The notes beneath the pieces were generated by a model. It was not told the DNA's origin. It did no database searches and saw nothing but the letters and a program-made list of their open reading frames with translations. This document shows positions 34,247 through 46,281 of a DNA stretch of 64,000 nucleotides, piece by piece; within the stretch, counting starts at the first letter, position 1, and every line of letters starts with the position of its first letter. The DNA lies in assembly GCA_016648135.1 (NCBI GenBank), contig JADDOH010023013.1:124001-188000 (forward strand). Reading direction: 5' to 3'. The stretch comes from Agrypnia vestita. Its lineage: Eukaryota > Arthropoda > Insecta > Trichoptera > Phryganeidae. The translations under genes and the position numbers were made by a program.

Positions 34247-34429
34247 TAGTGATGATTGTGAATAACGAATACTACTTTCACAAATACGAATACGAATATT
34301 CGTTTGTTATATAATTGTATATCAAACGTAGTATATCAAGTAGTATATCAACGTAGCTATATCAAACGCCAAATAGTAGATATTTACCGAATATTCATAT
34401 TAGCCGAATACTTTAATCACTAATCATTA
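34247..34429. mobile_element. hAT-type MITE with 8-bp target duplication
   Basis: CTTTTGAA stands directly outside both ends (34239-34246 and 34430-34437). It fits the hAT preference nTnnnnAn. The ends are TAGTGATGATTG on the left and, inverted on the right, TAATGATTAGTG. The interior is rich in CGAATATTCG-like palindromes and short GTAGTATATCAA repeats. Short length (183 bp), imperfect TIRs and 8-bp duplication together make a hAT-derived MITE likely. Confidence 0.8.
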
Positions 34430-34437
34430 CTTTTGAA

Positions 34438-36172
34438 GAGAAATCAGTAAGACTTGGGAATCATCGCTGGATAATGAATGTAATTTGATCAACGTATAAT
34501 ATGATATGTTTAAATTATTGTAAAGCCGACTATGCTGTATGCGATAGCTGACAGTTGTCAAAATTTAAGGTTTCCGGAATTCTGGAATTGATAAAACTTC
34601 ACTAAGAAGTTGACGAAAGAAGTGATGTGACTGTGAGCGTGACAGTGTGGTTTCATGGCACCCACGAGTAGAACACACATTTTCGTTCGGCTCGTGCGGC
34701 ACCTATTTGTCAATTTTTTTTGATATTCCTATATTTTTCAAATGATCCATAACTGCCGGATGACTAACGCCTAATAGCACAAAATAAAATACGAGAAATG
34801 CTCTAATTTGCTTCTTTTCCGTATCTAATTAAACAGCCCAATTTAAAGCTAAATTAATAAGGAAATTGATTTCGATGTTTTCAAAATACAGACTGCACGT
34901 TAACATAATAACAACCCTGAAACAATGAAAATACAGTATATTTAAAAAAATGTTTTGAATTCAGAAATAAACTCGTCATTATTTTCCGACCGACCTAAAC
35001 ATGTGCCTAAGCCTTCGAATGACGTAATCGAAATGCAATTATTAAAGAATTGTAGAATTATCTATTACAATACACAATTCTTCGCAAGGTATTTCAGTAC
35101 TAATGCTGGCATGATGCAAGTACTCTCCGAGAACGCGGCTGGAGCTCGCTGGGTGAAGGGAAGTGAAGAAGCTCGCCACTGCGGAGTAAACATCGCCTCG
35201 TTGTAATTATCGTTGTCCGCGAACTGACAATAACACGTGTCAGCAAGATAGAAATACGCTTCGAGTCAGACTAAAAAACAATGTATTTTGGACGCCAAAA
35301 CAACGACGAAAAAGTCGTCGATGCCCCGTGACCCGAGACCGGGAATCTTTTCGGGAAAATGCGTGTTTATTGGCTATCGTGGAGTAACGAGCTGGTGACC
35401 TGGAGAACCCGAGTACCGACTAAATCTAGTTCGGCCTCGGCGTGTTGTCACTTCTTTATAGGCATCGATGTATCTCGCAGTCCCCAGACTCTGTTACACC
35501 CATTCATCGCCAGCAAGTCTTATACATTTATATTACGGCGACCGGGCGAGCCGTGATCTTTGCCTACGGGAAGAGCGGAGACTATTTTTTAAATATTTTT
35601 CCCGCTGTCGAGTTTTGAACCTTAAAAACATAAACACATCTCGTGTCTCAATTAAAAGAAACATCAATTTCACAGGAGAGCGAAAAGATAAATGACACTT
35701 TTAATGGTTTGTCGTGGGATCGTAGTTTTATTTATTGTTAAACAGTGAATTGAACTGTGAAATGGATACATCGCAAATTGTACTGTTTGCTGCGGGGAAT
35801 GATCCCGTTGAGAAGAGAAGCGGAGTTCGCGGAGGAGAAGCTTGATAACTAACTATTCCGATATAAATGAGAATATATTTACCTTTTCTACGATACACGC
35901 GATATCTGTCACCTACGCTTATAACGATATTATTTGTAAGTAAAGTCAACATCTTAGTTTGTAAACAAATTCGCTTTGTGTTCTGTCCGGAACTAATATT
36001 CCCCGAGCAGTTGGCATTCTCAATTCTTCATTTTCATTTAAAGAATTAAGGACTGTATAGAAAAGTGGTATTATTGTTGCATGGTGGTGGCTCTAATATA
36101 TTGACCCCCTCCAAGTATTGCTCAGCGTCAGACGGGCTCGTTCAGGCAACAGTCGACTGCTGTCCTAAGCCG
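34438..36172. other. No gene seen
   Basis: A/T-rich, with modest CpG-rich parts near 35130-35250 and 35320-35580. Several frames of 60-83 codons show no domain. Confidence 0.45.
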
Positions 36173-36341
36173 CCTCTACACTACTAGGAAAGTCGGCCGA
36201 AGTCCGAGGTAATCCGAAGTAAGTGTCTACACTGCGAGGAACTCAGTTGCCCATAGAATAGGCGTTCCGAAGTAGCACGAAGTACCCCTCTACACTATCG
36301 TATTCTCTTCACTTCGGCCGACTTTGCTAGTAGTTTAGAGG
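36173..36341. mobile_element. Small TIR element, about 31-bp arms
   Basis: CCTCTACACTAC..AAGTCGGCCGAAGT at 36173-36203 is mirrored at 36311-36341 with a few mismatches. The motif TCTACACT occurs three times within the element. It is 169 bp long and lacks coding sequence. Confidence 0.65.
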
Positions 36342-36349
36342 CTAGAATC

Positions 36350-36632
36350 GGTCGTATTCTGAACTAAGCAATATTGACAGTTGTGTATAACATTGTAACG
36401 CCGCTAATTTTGGCTTTTTCAGTTTTACAGGTTTGAAATTAATGAATTCAATCTATCGGAAAGCTCTAAAACGTAAACAAACATTAAGTTATTTACAATT
36501 ATGAATACTGAACTTTCTAATTAATTGAATTTATTCATTTTAAACCTATCAAACTTAAAGTATCAAAATTGGCGGATTTTACAACGTTATATAATAACTG
36601 ATACGCAATTTTGCTTAGTTCGGAATATGGCC
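36350..36632. mobile_element. TIR MITE, 283 bp
   Basis: The left end GGTCGTATTCTGAACTAAGC is mirrored by the right end, read on the other strand as GGCCATATTCCGAACTAAGC. Inverted similarity continues inward through AATTTTGG.. and AAACCTAT-type blocks. No coding sequence is present. It abuts the element at 36173-36341, indicating clustered insertion. Confidence 0.7.
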
Positions 36633-36644
36633 AATTATACATAT

Positions 36645-36900
36645 GTACTAGCGCTATGCCCGCGCGGCTTCGCACGCGTAGATTTTTAGTACACTCTTTG
36701 GATCGTCATAGCACTTTCGCGAACCTTCCAGAACATTCAATAAATCTTCAAGGAACCTTCTAGACACACCGACACATTCCGCCACTCAGTTTAGAACCTT
36801 ATAAAACTTTCGGGAATTTTCCAGAACTCCTTCCAGAACTTTCTAGAGCAAGTTTTTCCGGAACCTTCTAGACTCACCGACACACTCGGCCCGCCTATTT
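36645..36900. mobile_element. Repeat fragment carrying clustered heat-shock-element-like sites
   Basis: It opens with TACTAGCGCTATGCCCGCGC, a repeat end I associate with insect mobile elements. At 36716-36738 five alternating TTC/GAA units are spaced exactly 5 bp. Further runs lie at 36747-36760 (three units, one spacing off), 36809-36826 (four), 36831-36843 (three) and 36856-36868 (three). A direct repeat GGAACCTTCTAGACnCACCG (36752 and 36860) explains two runs but not the rest. Whether heat-shock factor binds here is unknown. Confidence 0.55.
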
Positions 36901-37104
36901 TGAAACAATTTTAAGCATTTGCGGCCTTCCCATAACAAAACAATGTGCTAGAAAGCACATTTTCGTCACCCACTCCCACCCACGCACAGCCGCCCTCACC
37001 AAACTCGCATATTTTCGATGTGACACCGAGGGCTACCCACCACCATAACCACCGGTGGGTGGTTGTGGAGAAAACTTGGCGGGTAGGGAAACGCGGGTTT
37101 CTTT

Positions 37105-37130
37105 TTATATATATACTAGCTGTGCCCGCG
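37105..37130. repeat. (TA)n followed by TACTAGCTGTGCCCGCG
   Basis: The same type of end as at 36645, preceded by TATATATATA. It is likely the end of a second truncated copy. Confidence 0.5.
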
Positions 37131-37297
37131 ATGTATTGATAAGGTGTTCGGGATGACCATCTCTTGCATGCGGAAATAGGTATCTGGGTTGGATGCAAAT
37201 TTGTTCGGTTTTACACACAGTGTACACAAAGTAATATAAACTTCTTCTTCAAAAACAGCAAAATAATTTTTTGGTCACATTATTTATATAATTAATG

Positions 37298-37457
37298 AAA
37301 ATAAACTTTTCTCGCCACTTTTTTTATTGAAAAAAATATCAACATGTTTCAGAGCTTATAGCCCCTTCGTCAGGATATATATCCTGAAGGGGCGATGGGC
37401 TGTGAAACATGTTGATATTTTTTTCAATAAAAAAAGTGGTGAAAAAAGTTTATTTTT
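37298..37457. repeat. 160-bp palindrome made of two inverted retroelement ends
   Basis: The arms of about 80 bp meet at 37378/37379. Shared blocks are TTATTGAAAAAAATATCAAC and its inverse, AACATGTTTCA/TGAAACATGTT, and GCCCCTTC/GAAGGGGC. The two arms are not identical: the right arm lacks three bases within the hammerhead-like core. It therefore looks like two related copies inserted head to head. Confidence 0.85.
37336..37378 (-). ncRNA. Hammerhead-ribozyme-like motif with palindromic stem III
   Basis: The minus strand reads ATATC, CTGACGA, A, stem II GGGGCT-ata-AGCTCT (6 bp with two G-U), GAA, ACATGT, T, GATAT. ATATC and GATAT form a perfect 5-bp stem I. ACATGT is self-complementary, so stem III would best form between two molecules, as in dimeric type I hammerheads of retroelements. 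The predicted cut lies between 37341 (T) and 37340 (G). The mirrored plus-strand copy has CTGA--AGGGGC and lost part of the core. Confidence 0.6.
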
Positions 37458-40351
37458 AGTTTGCATTATATTGTGTCACACTAGATACCAGTGTGTATAA
37501 ACTTATTATAAAGTTATTCTGTGACGGACTATATACAACATATCACATAATTACCACAAATCGATATCTGATATTTTTAAAATTTTTAAATACTGCTTAA
37601 ATATTGTTTATTAAAGAAATTAGTTATCTTCATTTTGGGACACAACAAATCGATTTATTACCCGATTCTATACAAAGTACTTTCAGGTTTTGCGTTAATT
37701 ACGTCAAATATTGTATATTACTTTATTTGAAAAAATATATATATGCATATACTTACATGGGTATATACGATATACATATTTTGTATTTTTCTAACTGTAT
37801 ATAATGAACTGTTCTGAGTAGGTAATTTTAATCCACAATGGTAACTGCACTATAAAAGAAGTATTCTAATCAAGGATTTTCTAAATAAATAAATATTTTA
37901 TATATAATACGGCAAAAATTTTCAATATATTTCGAAGACGATTTATATTATATGATTAAATCTGGAATAAGATTAATTTCAAATATACGTTTCTTTTCAC
38001 AAAAATAAATCAAACATTTTATAATATCCTCGATGGCAATGTCGTCGTAAATAAACATTTTCATATTGCGTATAAAATGTTCAAAAACATACATTTAACG
38101 AACTTTCTTTATAAATTACCATAAACTAATTCATGTAAATAGAAACGGATTGAATTGTACTGTTAATTGTAAATAATGAATTCAGTAATTCATATAAAAA
38201 TTATAAAAGAAAAGAACAAGTGTACTCAATAAAATATTGAGATCATATTATTATTTAACAGATGGAAGTCACCATGGAAAAGAGAAACAATTCATAATTC
38301 ACACAAAAAGTTTAACGCGCAAGCTATGGAATTTGTAACAGTGTCATTTCTGCAAGTGACGTGCGCGCAGTTCTCACGTCACATTGGACTTTTCGAAGAA
38401 ACACGCTATTCTATGAAAAGTTTATTTGTCCATTACAAAAAACAGACGTAAAGATAGGTCAATGTAATATTATACGGTTTCATGAGGAAAATACACAGTT
38501 CAGTGCGAGTTTTTTCTCGACTCGACTAGATCTAAGAAACAAAGTTGTGCCTAAATAAGCGAGATAAATTATGAATTGACATGAAGTTGGATACAGAAAC
38601 TTAGGAAATAAAACATCATAGGACGAATTACGAAAACTAGAATTTTAAATTGACTTTTTCTTAAGAAAGGGATTACTTAATTAATATTTTTTTCCCAGAA
38701 TCTTTACTAATGCACAGCTTTTTTACATACCCACAGACGGGGTGGTCTCGTATGCACTTGTTACGATTTATTTTTGATGTTTAAAGCGTTGATTTCGTGG
38801 TTGGAGATGCTTATTAATTTGAGAAAACTCACTCAAACTTTGTATAAACTACACAGATTCAGTGTTTACTAGTTTTTTTAATCCTATAATTTTGTTTGGA
38901 ATGCATTTTCAATAGTCAACCCAAATGCAGTTCTTTGTATTACGTAGGTACCTATATGTGAATATCGAGCAGGAGGAAATTATTATTACTAACAAGGGTA
39001 ATGAAAGGAAAGCTTAAATAAGGGAAAACAATAATTATCTGAATGGTAACCCATCTAGAAGAGCCCTAGCCATAAATGAAGAACATATATATGTACTAAT
39101 CATATCCAGCCTTGCTCCGAGGAAATAGCTCGTAAAGAACATCGGACGTATCTGGTACCCCGGCAACAAAAACTTTATTATTACAGTCAATAGATAAACC
39201 GAAATTAAATGGACTTTTTTTTATATAAAATGGTTACAACGAAAGAACGGACAAATTTAATAAGCTTTATTGGAAACCGATATCTCTTCACTCGCATTAC
39301 TCACTGGGGGGAAGAGGCGTTCTTTTATTATTTTTTTATATGAAGGGAAATGTTTCATTTTGAAAGAGAGAAGTCATCAAGATGTTCCGCCATCTTGGTT
39401 GTTACTATTACGAGGAGCAAACATTAAGGAGCGCGGCTGGCGCGCGTTGCGTGGCGGATCATCGTCGCACTTTATACACTTCTTAGATTTATGACCCGCT
39501 TCGGTTTATCTATAAAGTCCGCCATATTTCCTTTTGTGAAATATTTTTACGCCGTTTTTAGATAGATGTTTTACGTCTGCCTTTTATGCGCAAAAAATAT
39601 ATTTCATTTTATCTCCGGGATGAGAAGTGTGCCGGCTTTCGCTCGCGTTACTTCCAAAGGGCCCTTCCGCGGGATGTCTTTACAGGAAATCCTCCATATT
39701 TATCTTTTTAAAACACGGCGCTCGATACATATTACGTACGTAGATGTTATATTCCTACTCACGAAGAAATAGTCATTTTTCGGGCGGGGCTACCTACTTG
39801 GAGACGATATTCCGCGTGTTTACACCCCACATGGTTTTGTTATATTTATTTTCTGGTATTCGTCAATATATTTATGCCTCAAACTCGTATCTTATATTCC
39901 CCCCATTGAAACAATCCACTTGAGAGTTCTCGACACAAATTTGGTCCCCATCTTGCGGAGTGTCCGGGAAGCACATTTTCTCCGAAAAGAAAAACCTACG
40001 CTGATCGTTTATTCCGCAAACGTATTCGTCCGGTCGATTTTCCAGATCATATTGTATAAGAAGATTAACTCGAAGTCCTCCCTGGTCCGTAGTGCCGGTA
40101 AGACAACGTATCACGGTTCTTTTCTGGAACGACTCTTTAAAATAAAAAATCTTATACTGTTGTAATCGGCTTTAACTTTGTGTATTTAAATTAAATACAA
40201 ATTGACACGATTCAATACAGTGGTTTAAACCGAGTGAATTTGTGTTTAATTTAAAAAAATCTTATTTAATAATATTTACTTTAATTTCCCAATTCACTCG
40301 TCGGATACTACATTAATGTTTGCAAAATAAATTAAAGAGTATGGTAACTAT
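37458..40351. other. No gene recognised
   Basis: A/T-rich to 39250, then somewhat GC-richer. A minus-strand cysteine-bearing frame at 39872-40114 is discussed as a finding. No repeat structure was recognised. Confidence 0.45.
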
Positions 40352-40418
40352 TTATAAAATAATTATATTTTGGTATTATACACATAGCGTATATAATACC
40401 AAAAATATAATTATTTAG
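40352..40418. repeat. Inverted repeat, about 30-bp arms
   Basis: AAATAATTATATTTTGGTAT at 40356-40375 is mirrored by ATACCAAAAATATAATTATT at 40395-40414, with a short loop around CACATAGCG. It is a foldback or MITE remnant. Confidence 0.75.
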
Positions 40419-41506
40419 GAATAACTAATTTTTCAATCTACAAATAATCCTAAACACCTTGATAGCCTATTTGAATGGACGAACTGGTAATACATGGCAA
40501 TAGTTTTTACGCAAACGATTATCATTTTGCTATAGTCACACATTCAGACTAAAAGATGTAGTACCTTAACAATAGAATTAGCATTTTTCCGACCGCAAAG
40601 TGCCATAATGTCTCTCGGAGAGGGCTGCCATTCCGCTAATGCGGAACATAGCCACCGCTCTGCAGACTCCAGACTCCAGCCCGAAGGTTCTACTCTGAAA
40701 AAGCACAGATATCGATTTGTCACACGACCTTGATATAAAGACCATATCACCTTTATGTGTTGAACTTTTATTGGACGACATTTCTGTGATGGCCGTCGCC
40801 GCGCCGTTTGGAATGAACCGCTTCTCGAACTGAATCTGAAACTTGTGAAGGTTGATGATCTCTTCGTTTTGAACGGAACAATTTACAGATATTTCAGATT
40901 CATTAAAATCTATCAGAATAAATATTACATCAAATCTACCCCGCTTCTTCTACTTTCGAATACTTACGGAAGGTCACCTCGGCCTAGTCTTGCGAGTCCT
41001 GCTGATGGACTCCGCTCTCCCACCGTGTCACTTGTAAAGCCTCCCCTCGGAATAAAGCTCAGCTTCCACTTCTTTACAGATCTCGCTCTGAAATTTGGCA
41101 ATGTTTAACGCCATTTTATTTTTCGTTGATCGCGCAACTTATGACGGATGAGTCTTTACATCGATTTACGCAAGATTTGTTTGTCATCCTAATTAAATAA
41201 ATCCGAGATCGCCAAATGTATCGAGTATTTCGTATATGGTATCCGTAGGCTTCTATTAGCATATCCGATAGACCTTACGACAATCGTCAGGGAGATAGTT
41301 GTCTCTATGGTTGTGCTTGTAAAACTAGTTCAGGCTGACGTTACTAATAACTTCATATCTTACAATAAAGCACCAGAAACGAAAGAAGAGTTTCTCACTA
41401 GTGCGGGCAAGGAAGATTGCCACAGATAAAAACGATTTTATCAATTTAACGAATATTGCTTGTTATTATTTCTGTAAAAATGACAATGTTTAATTAAGTA
41501 CCCGCC
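40419..41506. other. No gene seen
   Basis: Moderate composition. Frames of 67-87 codons lack domains, and minus frames at 40544-40781 overlap each other. Confidence 0.45.
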
Positions 41507-41509
41507 TAA

Positions 41510-41654
41510 GGCCCGGTTGTTTCAAGTTCGATCAAAGTAAGCGGTCGATAAAAGCATAGATTTTTACGAAAACGGATCGTCTGATTGGTGGAGAACGTAA
41601 AATTTCAGTTTAAACTCTACGCTTACTTTGATCGAATTTGAAACAACCGGGCCT
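41510..41654. mobile_element. Tourist-like (PIF/Harbinger) MITE, copy 1
   Basis: The TIR is GGCCCGGTTGTTTCAAGTTC with GATCAAAGTAAGCG following, mirrored at the right end. TAA lies directly outside both ends (41507-41509 and 41655-41657), matching the 3-bp TWA duplication of PIF/Harbinger elements. It is 145 bp long with no coding sequence. Confidence 0.85.
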
Positions 41655-41987
41655 AAGTAGCTCAGCTTTGTCAGTACCGATGAGAAAACGAAGCGAAATT
41701 GAACTCAACTCCCGGGATGTACGTTTGGCGTTTACTGAAGCTGCTTCTTTTTCCCTTCTACTTATTTTACTTACTTGCCTTCTTTTCCATTTGTCCAGTT
41801 TATAGCTTTAAAATCATATCAGTGTCGTTTGGAGAATATTGTTTTGTTGGCCAAATTATTATCAATCTGGGTTTGTGGTATTTTTGTATTTCGATTTTTT
41901 TCGTCTTTGAATTCAGCAACTGCCATTCTTAAACGAAAATTTTCATGTATGGGTATGCAATAGTATTTGCTGTTATATGGGAGAGGA

Positions 41988-42018
41988 GTACCAAACTACG
42001 GGACCCGTAATTTGGTAC
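41988..42018. repeat. Short hairpin
   Basis: GTACCAAACTACGGG at 41988-42002 pairs with CCCGTAATTTGGTAC at 42004-42018 with one mismatch. Confidence 0.75.
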
Positions 42019-43844
42019 TTGTAGTGAAAACTGTATCAAATTAATTTAATGCTCTGTCCATTTCAAATATTTATTTTCGTCAACTAAAGTAAAAGTGAGG
42101 TACGCATTCAAACTTTCTGAATAAAAAAAACCTGGAAAATCTTTACTAGTAACATGGTGTTATGGTCGTAAAAAGGGCCCTTAGAGGAATGAAGAGAAGG
42201 CAGGTAGCGGGATCAGACAGCATCCCTATTGAAGGAAGTGAGACTGTTAACGAATCTAATTAAATACCCTGGAAATGGTAAATACTGCAGATGTGGAGGA
42301 GAGGTATACTCGTGCGTTTATTAAAGGAAAGGACCTGATAAGGTCAAACAGGAATCCATTAATGATTGCCCAATAAAACTATATCCAATAAAAAATTTAA
42401 AATGCCGCTAAGAAATGTTTTAAAAAGCTCGAAAAAAGAGTCCCACGCTGTGAAGAGTTTTTTTAAAAATTCAAATAGTTTCGCTGCGGGTAACTTACTG
42501 ATGCCACTACCACTAGAGCGACATGAGATAGTCCACAAGGTTTCTTGTTCACTCAAATCCGAATCGACGAACAGCTATAAATAAATAAGTTATTTAAATC
42601 ATTAAGACGATAGTTCAATGTAATGGCCTGAAATAATTGTACTTAATCATTGAATGTGATGTCTGAATACCGGCTCCTGTCTTTGCATTGTTCGCTTGCC
42701 GATTCAATATGAATTATTATGAAATTCGTGTAATGTGAACGCGATAAAGTTGATGTCGTCGCCATTACTGTACGACCGCGTTACAAATTGCTACCGCGCG
42801 CGAAACGGCCGCCATTACGGTACCGGTGAAATTATTGGATACAGTTGTGCACAAAATTCGTGGAGCACCATTTTTAAGTACGAGGAAATTGAATGGCAAA
42901 GTACTTACTTTGACATTGGTGATTTCATAAAGCATTCTTTAATTCTGTACATTTTTTACCATGCGTCACTTTACAAATGAAGACCCCATGGCAAGAAGTT
43001 GTTAACTAACATTTTTGTCAAAAATGAGTTAACAAGCCGTCTAAACTAAATATTGTACCCTCTTTCCATTGGAAATAAGTTCAGAACTTAAAAATAATTA
43101 GAACATGTTCAAATCATAGGGATGAACATGTTAACTACACTTTTTCATAAAAACCAAATCAGTTACATCAGTTCATAGAAATGTTAAAAAAAACTTTACC
43201 GTACATAAATCGCTGTATTGTTATTGCAAAATCGTGAAAATAAACATATATAAATTTATAAAATGTACATCTTTTAACCACATTAGTAAAAAAATTGACA
43301 CTTAGAACTACTTAGGTTGCAAAATTCTACCACAATGTAATATTTCCTGAGACACAAGATAATTTTTCTTTTCTTCGTTTCTCCGCACTTTAACATAGTT
43401 TTGTATTTTTATCATATCATTTAAATAAATTAAAAGCGTATTTAATATTTACTTACGCGATGAACAAATTTATTACTTTTTACACTTTCGGTTTTATCGA
43501 GTAGGTCTCAAACATTTGTACACCGCTGTAGGTGTTTTTTATTGTTTTTAATCAAAATACGAACTCGGCTGAGCCAACAAAGCCTGCGAGCGAAATTTCG
43601 TGACTTATTACTCCAAAATGTGCCCCACTGACGGGCCTCCCCCCTCCCTGAGCTGACGAGGCGAGGGCGAGGTGGTGCAGACACTTCCCCTATCGATTCG
43701 GGCTTCCTCCAGTTCAGGCCGGCGGGAGGAAACACTTCATACACTGATGATACTTTATAAAGTATCCCTTAATGGATTATAAATTAAATCTTATTTATAG
43801 TAATAAAAAGAAAACATTTGTATAAACCACTATTAATTGAATTA
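42019..43844. other. No gene seen
   Basis: A/T-rich, with a CpG-richer part near 43620-43730. A small GTTAAC-type inverted repeat lies near 43001-43034. No domain-bearing frame. Confidence 0.45.
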
Positions 43845-43885
43845 TTGGCATGTTTCGGGGGCAACGTCCCTTCATCGGGATACTA
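43845..43885 (-). ncRNA. Hammerhead-like relic
   Basis: The minus strand reads CCGATGA, then AGGGACGTTGCCC, then CCGAAACATGCC. GAAACATG matches the palindrome copy at 37.36 kb. U4 of the core is changed (CCGATGA) and the flanking stem I arms no longer pair well, so it is a decayed end. Downstream AGTGGTTTATACAAA resembles sequence next to the 10.74-kb motif. Confidence 0.35.
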
Positions 43886-44379
43886 CGTATACTAATATCT
43901 TACTTACATAATTAACCTGAATTGTTTCATAAAGTACTTTTACTTTAAATACCTACTTATATTTCAGATTGCCACGCTGGCTCAAAAAAAATTCTAACGT
44001 TTTCTCTCCGTAGCTTTGAAACTAAGGATTCGGAGTACCATGTTTGAACACAAAAATTAAAAATATTACTTTGTAAAGACTTTATAAACGGTATACGTAT
44101 AATATCTTTAATTTATTCTTTAATCTTTTACAAATAATCTTTTAATTATTTTTTAAATTAAATTCGTTACACAGATAGAAAAGTGTACCGAAAGAATATG
44201 ATAAAAATACATTTTCGCTTCACAGTTTTTAAAAATGAAGGAGCCGCTGCAGAGCCAGCTACCTTGTTTAGGCAGAATCCTTCTGGGGCAGCGAACTGAG
44301 AGTTCTGACTTATTCAAGTAGCTCTTGTGGACTCGGCATTCAAAAACATATAACACCAATGGTCTCAGAGGTCACCAAC
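43886..44379. other. No gene seen
   Basis: A/T-rich, with one 68-codon minus frame without a domain. Confidence 0.45.
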
Positions 44380-44700
44380 TGAAACTGAATCTTACAGAAT
44401 TATCGACAAATCCATGGAAGAACTTTTTACCGAAACGTGTGGTTAAGGCTGGAATAAGCTTACAAGTAATTGAGCAACCACAGTGGCTGTAATAGGCTTC
44501 CAAATAATGCCATTGAAGCAAACAGTGGCTGGAATAAGCTTCCAAGTAATGTCATTGAAGCAACCACAGTGGATACTTTAAAAAAAGATTAGACGAATTT
44601 TTGAAAACAACTCAATGATTATATTTTATATTGGTATTTTTTTCCTTGCTGTAGTTGACCTACATTTATATATATATATATATATTTATTATTATTAGAT
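44380..44700 (+). mobile_element. CR1-like LINE tail with internal triplication
   Basis: The translation of 44419-44450 gives NFLPKRVVKA. 44530-44590, in a second frame, gives WNKLPSNVIEATTVDTLKK. A third frame gives RLDEFLK. Together these match the usual CR1-type C-terminus (NFF..RVV..WN.LP..VV.A.sv..FK.rLD..l). The WNKLPSNVIEATT coding block is present as three tandem units (about 44447-44482, 44483-44524, 44525-44568; period about 42 bp). Frameshifts before the first and after the third make the copy dead. A (TA)n run near 44666-44688 may be tail-associated. Confidence 0.7.
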
Positions 44701-46281
44701 TTTGCTAGTACTTTTAAATGAAAAAATTGTTTTAAATTTTGTATTTTAAAAAAAATGACATTGTAGAAAACCTGAGCCCACAAGCTGCTCAGCCACAAAA
44801 CAAACAATAAATAATAACAAAAGTGGGCACATTTTCTCAGATATATTTAGTAACATCCCGGTGTAGGCCCTGGTCTCTCGGAGCTGTCCTCCGCTGGCTT
44901 CTTCCAGTTCCTGGGTAAAGCCACCCGGCCGCCGCAAAGCAGCATACTCCTTGGACCAAATGGTTTTGCATTAAACTCGCTATTCGCTGCTCATTTCAGA
45001 TCCACGAATCTAGAGACAAGCGCCCACCTTTGACAATGTAGGATTCACCGTTTTCATTTTTGCCTTATAGTTTGTTAAAATGCTGGGAGAAAGAAAAGTT
45101 GTCGGAGTCTATATTCAGATATGATCGCAAAATGATGAAACCCGACGTCCTCCAGCGCGGCAGCGGAGTAGACACGTCGGAACATAATTCACGCACAAAC
45201 ATTTTCATCGGAGACTATAATGAAAAAGTAACGATTTTTCCCATCACTAGAGCTCCCCCTCCGCACCGAGGGGGGAGACTGTGACGTAACAACCTCCCCG
45301 GACCGCGTGACCTACTTGCGCGTCTGCCCCTCCCCCCCCCACCTCCCCCGCGCCCGGGGGGATTCCCGCCCTTAACCCGCAGACAGGGTATATGACAAGG
45401 ACGAACCGTTATTTCAAATACGAACCGCAAAACTTGGAAGACTTCATCAATTCGGATTTTAGATCTCCGCTGGACGTTGAATAAGTTGTGTCTACATTTT
45501 TAATTGTCTATTTATAATAGACACGTGGAAATGGCCACCGGGTACGGTGTACAGTTAATAAAGCTGGTGATTGTGGTGGCGGTATCGGGCGATGCTAGGG
45601 CGGAAGATGGCGCGTGCCGGCGAAGGTAAACAGCCGGTCCCGGAAGTGGCGCGCAGGCGCCGCCAGCGCTTCCCGCCAACACGTTGAATCTCGGCCCTTT
45701 ATGCGCGCATGTTTTATTTATATTTTTATATGGCGATCGATCGCTCCCCGGGCGACACGAAATATCCCGCTGTACCCCCAAGTATTCCAGCCGGTCGAAA
45801 CCCGATTCTTCGCCTTATTCACTCATCATCCATCATCTACTCTGTTAACCGGCTTTCTTCCGAACTGATCGGACCTGGATTGACGTCTTACCAGCACTCG
45901 TTTCCTGGCAGGCGTTGGAAGAGAGGATAGCTCCTCGCACTCTTCTGTCACACACCCTTTCGTAAATCTTGTTTACGCTGGTCGCTTGCTAAAGCTTAAC
46001 AGCAGAGTCAGTCTCCGATATTTGGTTTATCTGATCATACCCTCTGTTGCAATTGCCTCCAACATTCACCCCGTATATTTTCTGTACCATGTTTTCCTCG
46101 CTCATACGTTCTACGTGACCGAACCGTATCAGTCATCTCTTCTTAATTCAGTCTATATTACAAAATAATTTTTCATTTTATTAATCATTATTGCGCTAAT
46201 TTCGTGAAAAAGTGTTCCGTTCAAATGCCCCTTTCCATATATCATAACGTCACGTATCGTACGCCGCATTAGAATTGTTAA
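44701..46281. other. No gene recognised; CpG-rich patches
   Basis: CpG-rich patches lie at about 45120-45400 and 45530-45680. They have opposing frames (71-89 codons) without domains. The remainder is A/T-rich. Confidence 0.4.
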
